From Mycobacterium sp. ELW1 (GTDB lineage Bacteria; Actinomycetota; Actinomycetes; Mycobacteriales; Mycobacteriaceae), in NCBI RefSeq assembly GCF_008329905.1, contig NZ_CP032155.1, positions 310,001 through 374,000 of the forward strand: a stretch of DNA of 64,000 nucleotides. The letters are read 5' to 3'. This document shows, piece after piece, positions 63,188 through 64,000 of this stretch (position 1 is the stretch's first letter; each line of letters opens with the position of its first letter). The position numbers were made by a program, and so were the translations under genes. The notes beneath the pieces were generated by a model. It was not told the origin of the DNA, made no database searches, and saw only the letters and a list, made by a program, of their open reading frames with translations.

Positions 63188-64000
63188 ATGCCTAACCGCC
63201 TGTTCTCGATTCGCGGAGTCGCGGCCCTGTCGGCACTACCCCTGCTGCTCGTCGGCTGCTCAGGGACCGCTTCGCGCCCCGCGGCGTCGTCGTCGGCCCC
63301 GGCCAGCAAGCCGTCGTCGGCCAGCTCGGTGCCGTTGGCCGGACCGGTCCCGGCACCGGCCGCCCCGGCGCCGCCGGCGTGCGGCGACGGCCCCGGGTTG
63401 CTGAGTGCCATGTCGACGCGCGACAAGCTCGCCCAGGTGCTGATGGTCGGGGTCAAGGGCGCCGCCGATGCGCGCAACGTGGTGGACACCTATCACGTCG
63501 GCGGCATCTTCATCGGCAGCTGGACCGACCTGTCGATGCTGACCGACGGCTCGCTGCCCGACTACGCCAACGCCGGCCCGCTCCCGCTGGCCGTCAGCGT
63601 CGACGAGGAGGGCGGCCGGGTGGAGCGGCTGACGTCGCTGATCGGCGATGCCCCGTCGGCCCGGGTGCTGGCGCAGACCCAGACCGCGGAGCAGGTTTAT
63701 CAGCTGGCGCTGGACCGCGGACAGAAGATGCGCGGGCTCGGCATCACCATCGACTTCGCGCCCGTCGTCGACGTCACCGACGCCCCGGACGACACCGTGA
63801 TCGGCGACCGGTCGTTCTCCGGCGACCCGGCGAAGGTCACCGAGTACGCCGGTGCGTTCGCCCGCGGTCTGCGTGACGCCGGCCTGCTCCCGGTGCTCAA
63901 GCACTTTCCCGGCCACGGCCACGGCTCGGGCGACTCGCACACCGCCGGCGCGGTCACCACCCCGCCGCTGGACGCACTGATGACCAACGACCTGGTGCCC
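63188..64000 (+). CDS. lpqI: LpqI, lipoprotein beta-N-acetylglucosaminidase (GH3/NagZ-like), 3' end outside window
   Basis: 271 residues visible from ATG at 63188. A lipoprotein signal ends in the lipobox LLVGC (Cys24 lipidated), followed by a Ser/Ala/Pro linker. The GH3 barrel has VSVDEEGGRVERL (substrate binding) and LKHFPGHGHGSGDSHTAG near residue 238, the NagZ-type loop carrying the His/Asp pair used as acid-base. It removes GlcNAc from muropeptides in peptidoglycan recycling. The 141-base gap from the divergent DUF2613 gene holds no recognised element. Confidence 0.92.
   Translation, partial: MPNRLFSIRGVAALSALPLLLVGCSGTASRPAASSSAPASKPSSASSVPLAGPVPAPAAPAPPACGDGPGLLSAMSTRDKLAQVLMVGVKGAADARNVVDTYHVGGIFIGSWTDLSMLTDGSLPDYANAGPLPLAVSVDEEGGRVERLTSLIGDAPSARVLAQTQTAEQVYQLALDRGQKMRGLGITIDFAPVVDVTDAPDDTVIGDRSFSGDPAKVTEYAGAFARGLRDAGLLPVLKHFPGHGHGSGDSHTAGAVTTPPLDALMTNDLVP

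Overview
The window is high-GC actinobacterial DNA and almost certainly comes from a non-tuberculous, probably environmental Mycobacterium (Mycolicibacterium). It carries many fadD, fadE, echA and lip paralogues, a WS/DGAT acyltransferase, AftD, an LpqI lipoprotein, a 13E12-family HNH protein and a PGRS-type glycine-rich protein. From memory, the backbone follows the M. tuberculosis segment Rv0214 to Rv0237: fadD4, fadE3, the Rv0216 hydratase, lipC, the Rv0221 WS/DGAT, echA1, the Rv0223c aldehyde dehydrogenase, the Rv0224c methyltransferase, the Rv0225 glycosyltransferase, Rv0226c, Rv0227c, the Rv0228 acyltransferase, php, aftD, Rv0236A and lpqI. Blocks of accessory genes sit between these anchors.

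Layout. 1-7693: acyl-CoA metabolism (FadD4, a crotonase, a GntR regulator, FadE3, a double-hotdog hydratase, a family III CoA-transferase, an amidohydrolase). 7690-8973: a 13E12/DUF222 HNH protein. 9072-15332: a probable ketone or alicycle degradation block, with two acyl-CoA dehydrogenases and an esterase on the minus strand and a Baeyer-Villiger monooxygenase and an alcohol dehydrogenase on the plus strand, around a strong palindrome. 15342-18238: an amidohydrolase and a glycoside hydrolase family 6 gene that is broken by a 51-bp duplication and 121 bp of nearly pure G/C, most likely an assembly fault. 18368-25657: a lipid module (LipC, WS/DGAT, then LipO, FadD12 and a PlsC-like protein). 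25746-29623: EchA1, a second acyl-CoA dehydrogenase pair and a thioesterase, with a KstR-type box. 29898-37340: a PGRS protein without a PE domain, a TetR regulator with an unlisted 45-codon gene in front of it, a FadE5-like dehydrogenase, a MaoC hydratase and an aldehyde dehydrogenase.

37373-39409: methyltransferase and glycosyltransferase. 39444-44779: an inserted block with a TetR regulator, an SRPBCC protein whose start codon lies in a perfect palindrome, and an adenosylcobalamin-dependent diol/glycerol dehydratase made of a fused large-medium subunit, a small subunit and a reactivase. 44830-49124: envelope genes. 49133-52259: a three-gene overlapping operon of a SpoIIE phosphatase, a B12-binding protein with the CarH-type W-x9-E-H photoreceptor motif, and a STAS anti-anti-sigma factor. 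This is the most exciting candidate for an undescribed system, namely a light- or cobalamin-gated partner-switching module. 52583-56082: a UGT glycosyltransferase, a glucosamine-kinase-like protein and a SIS-domain protein. 56084-64000: an acyl-CoA ligase, Php, AftD (apparently starting at ATT), a 57-residue DUF2613 protein and the start of LpqI.

No rRNA, tRNA, CRISPR array, insertion sequence or phage gene was recognised. Gene identities rest on motifs, lengths, gene order and memory of the families; no database search was possible.
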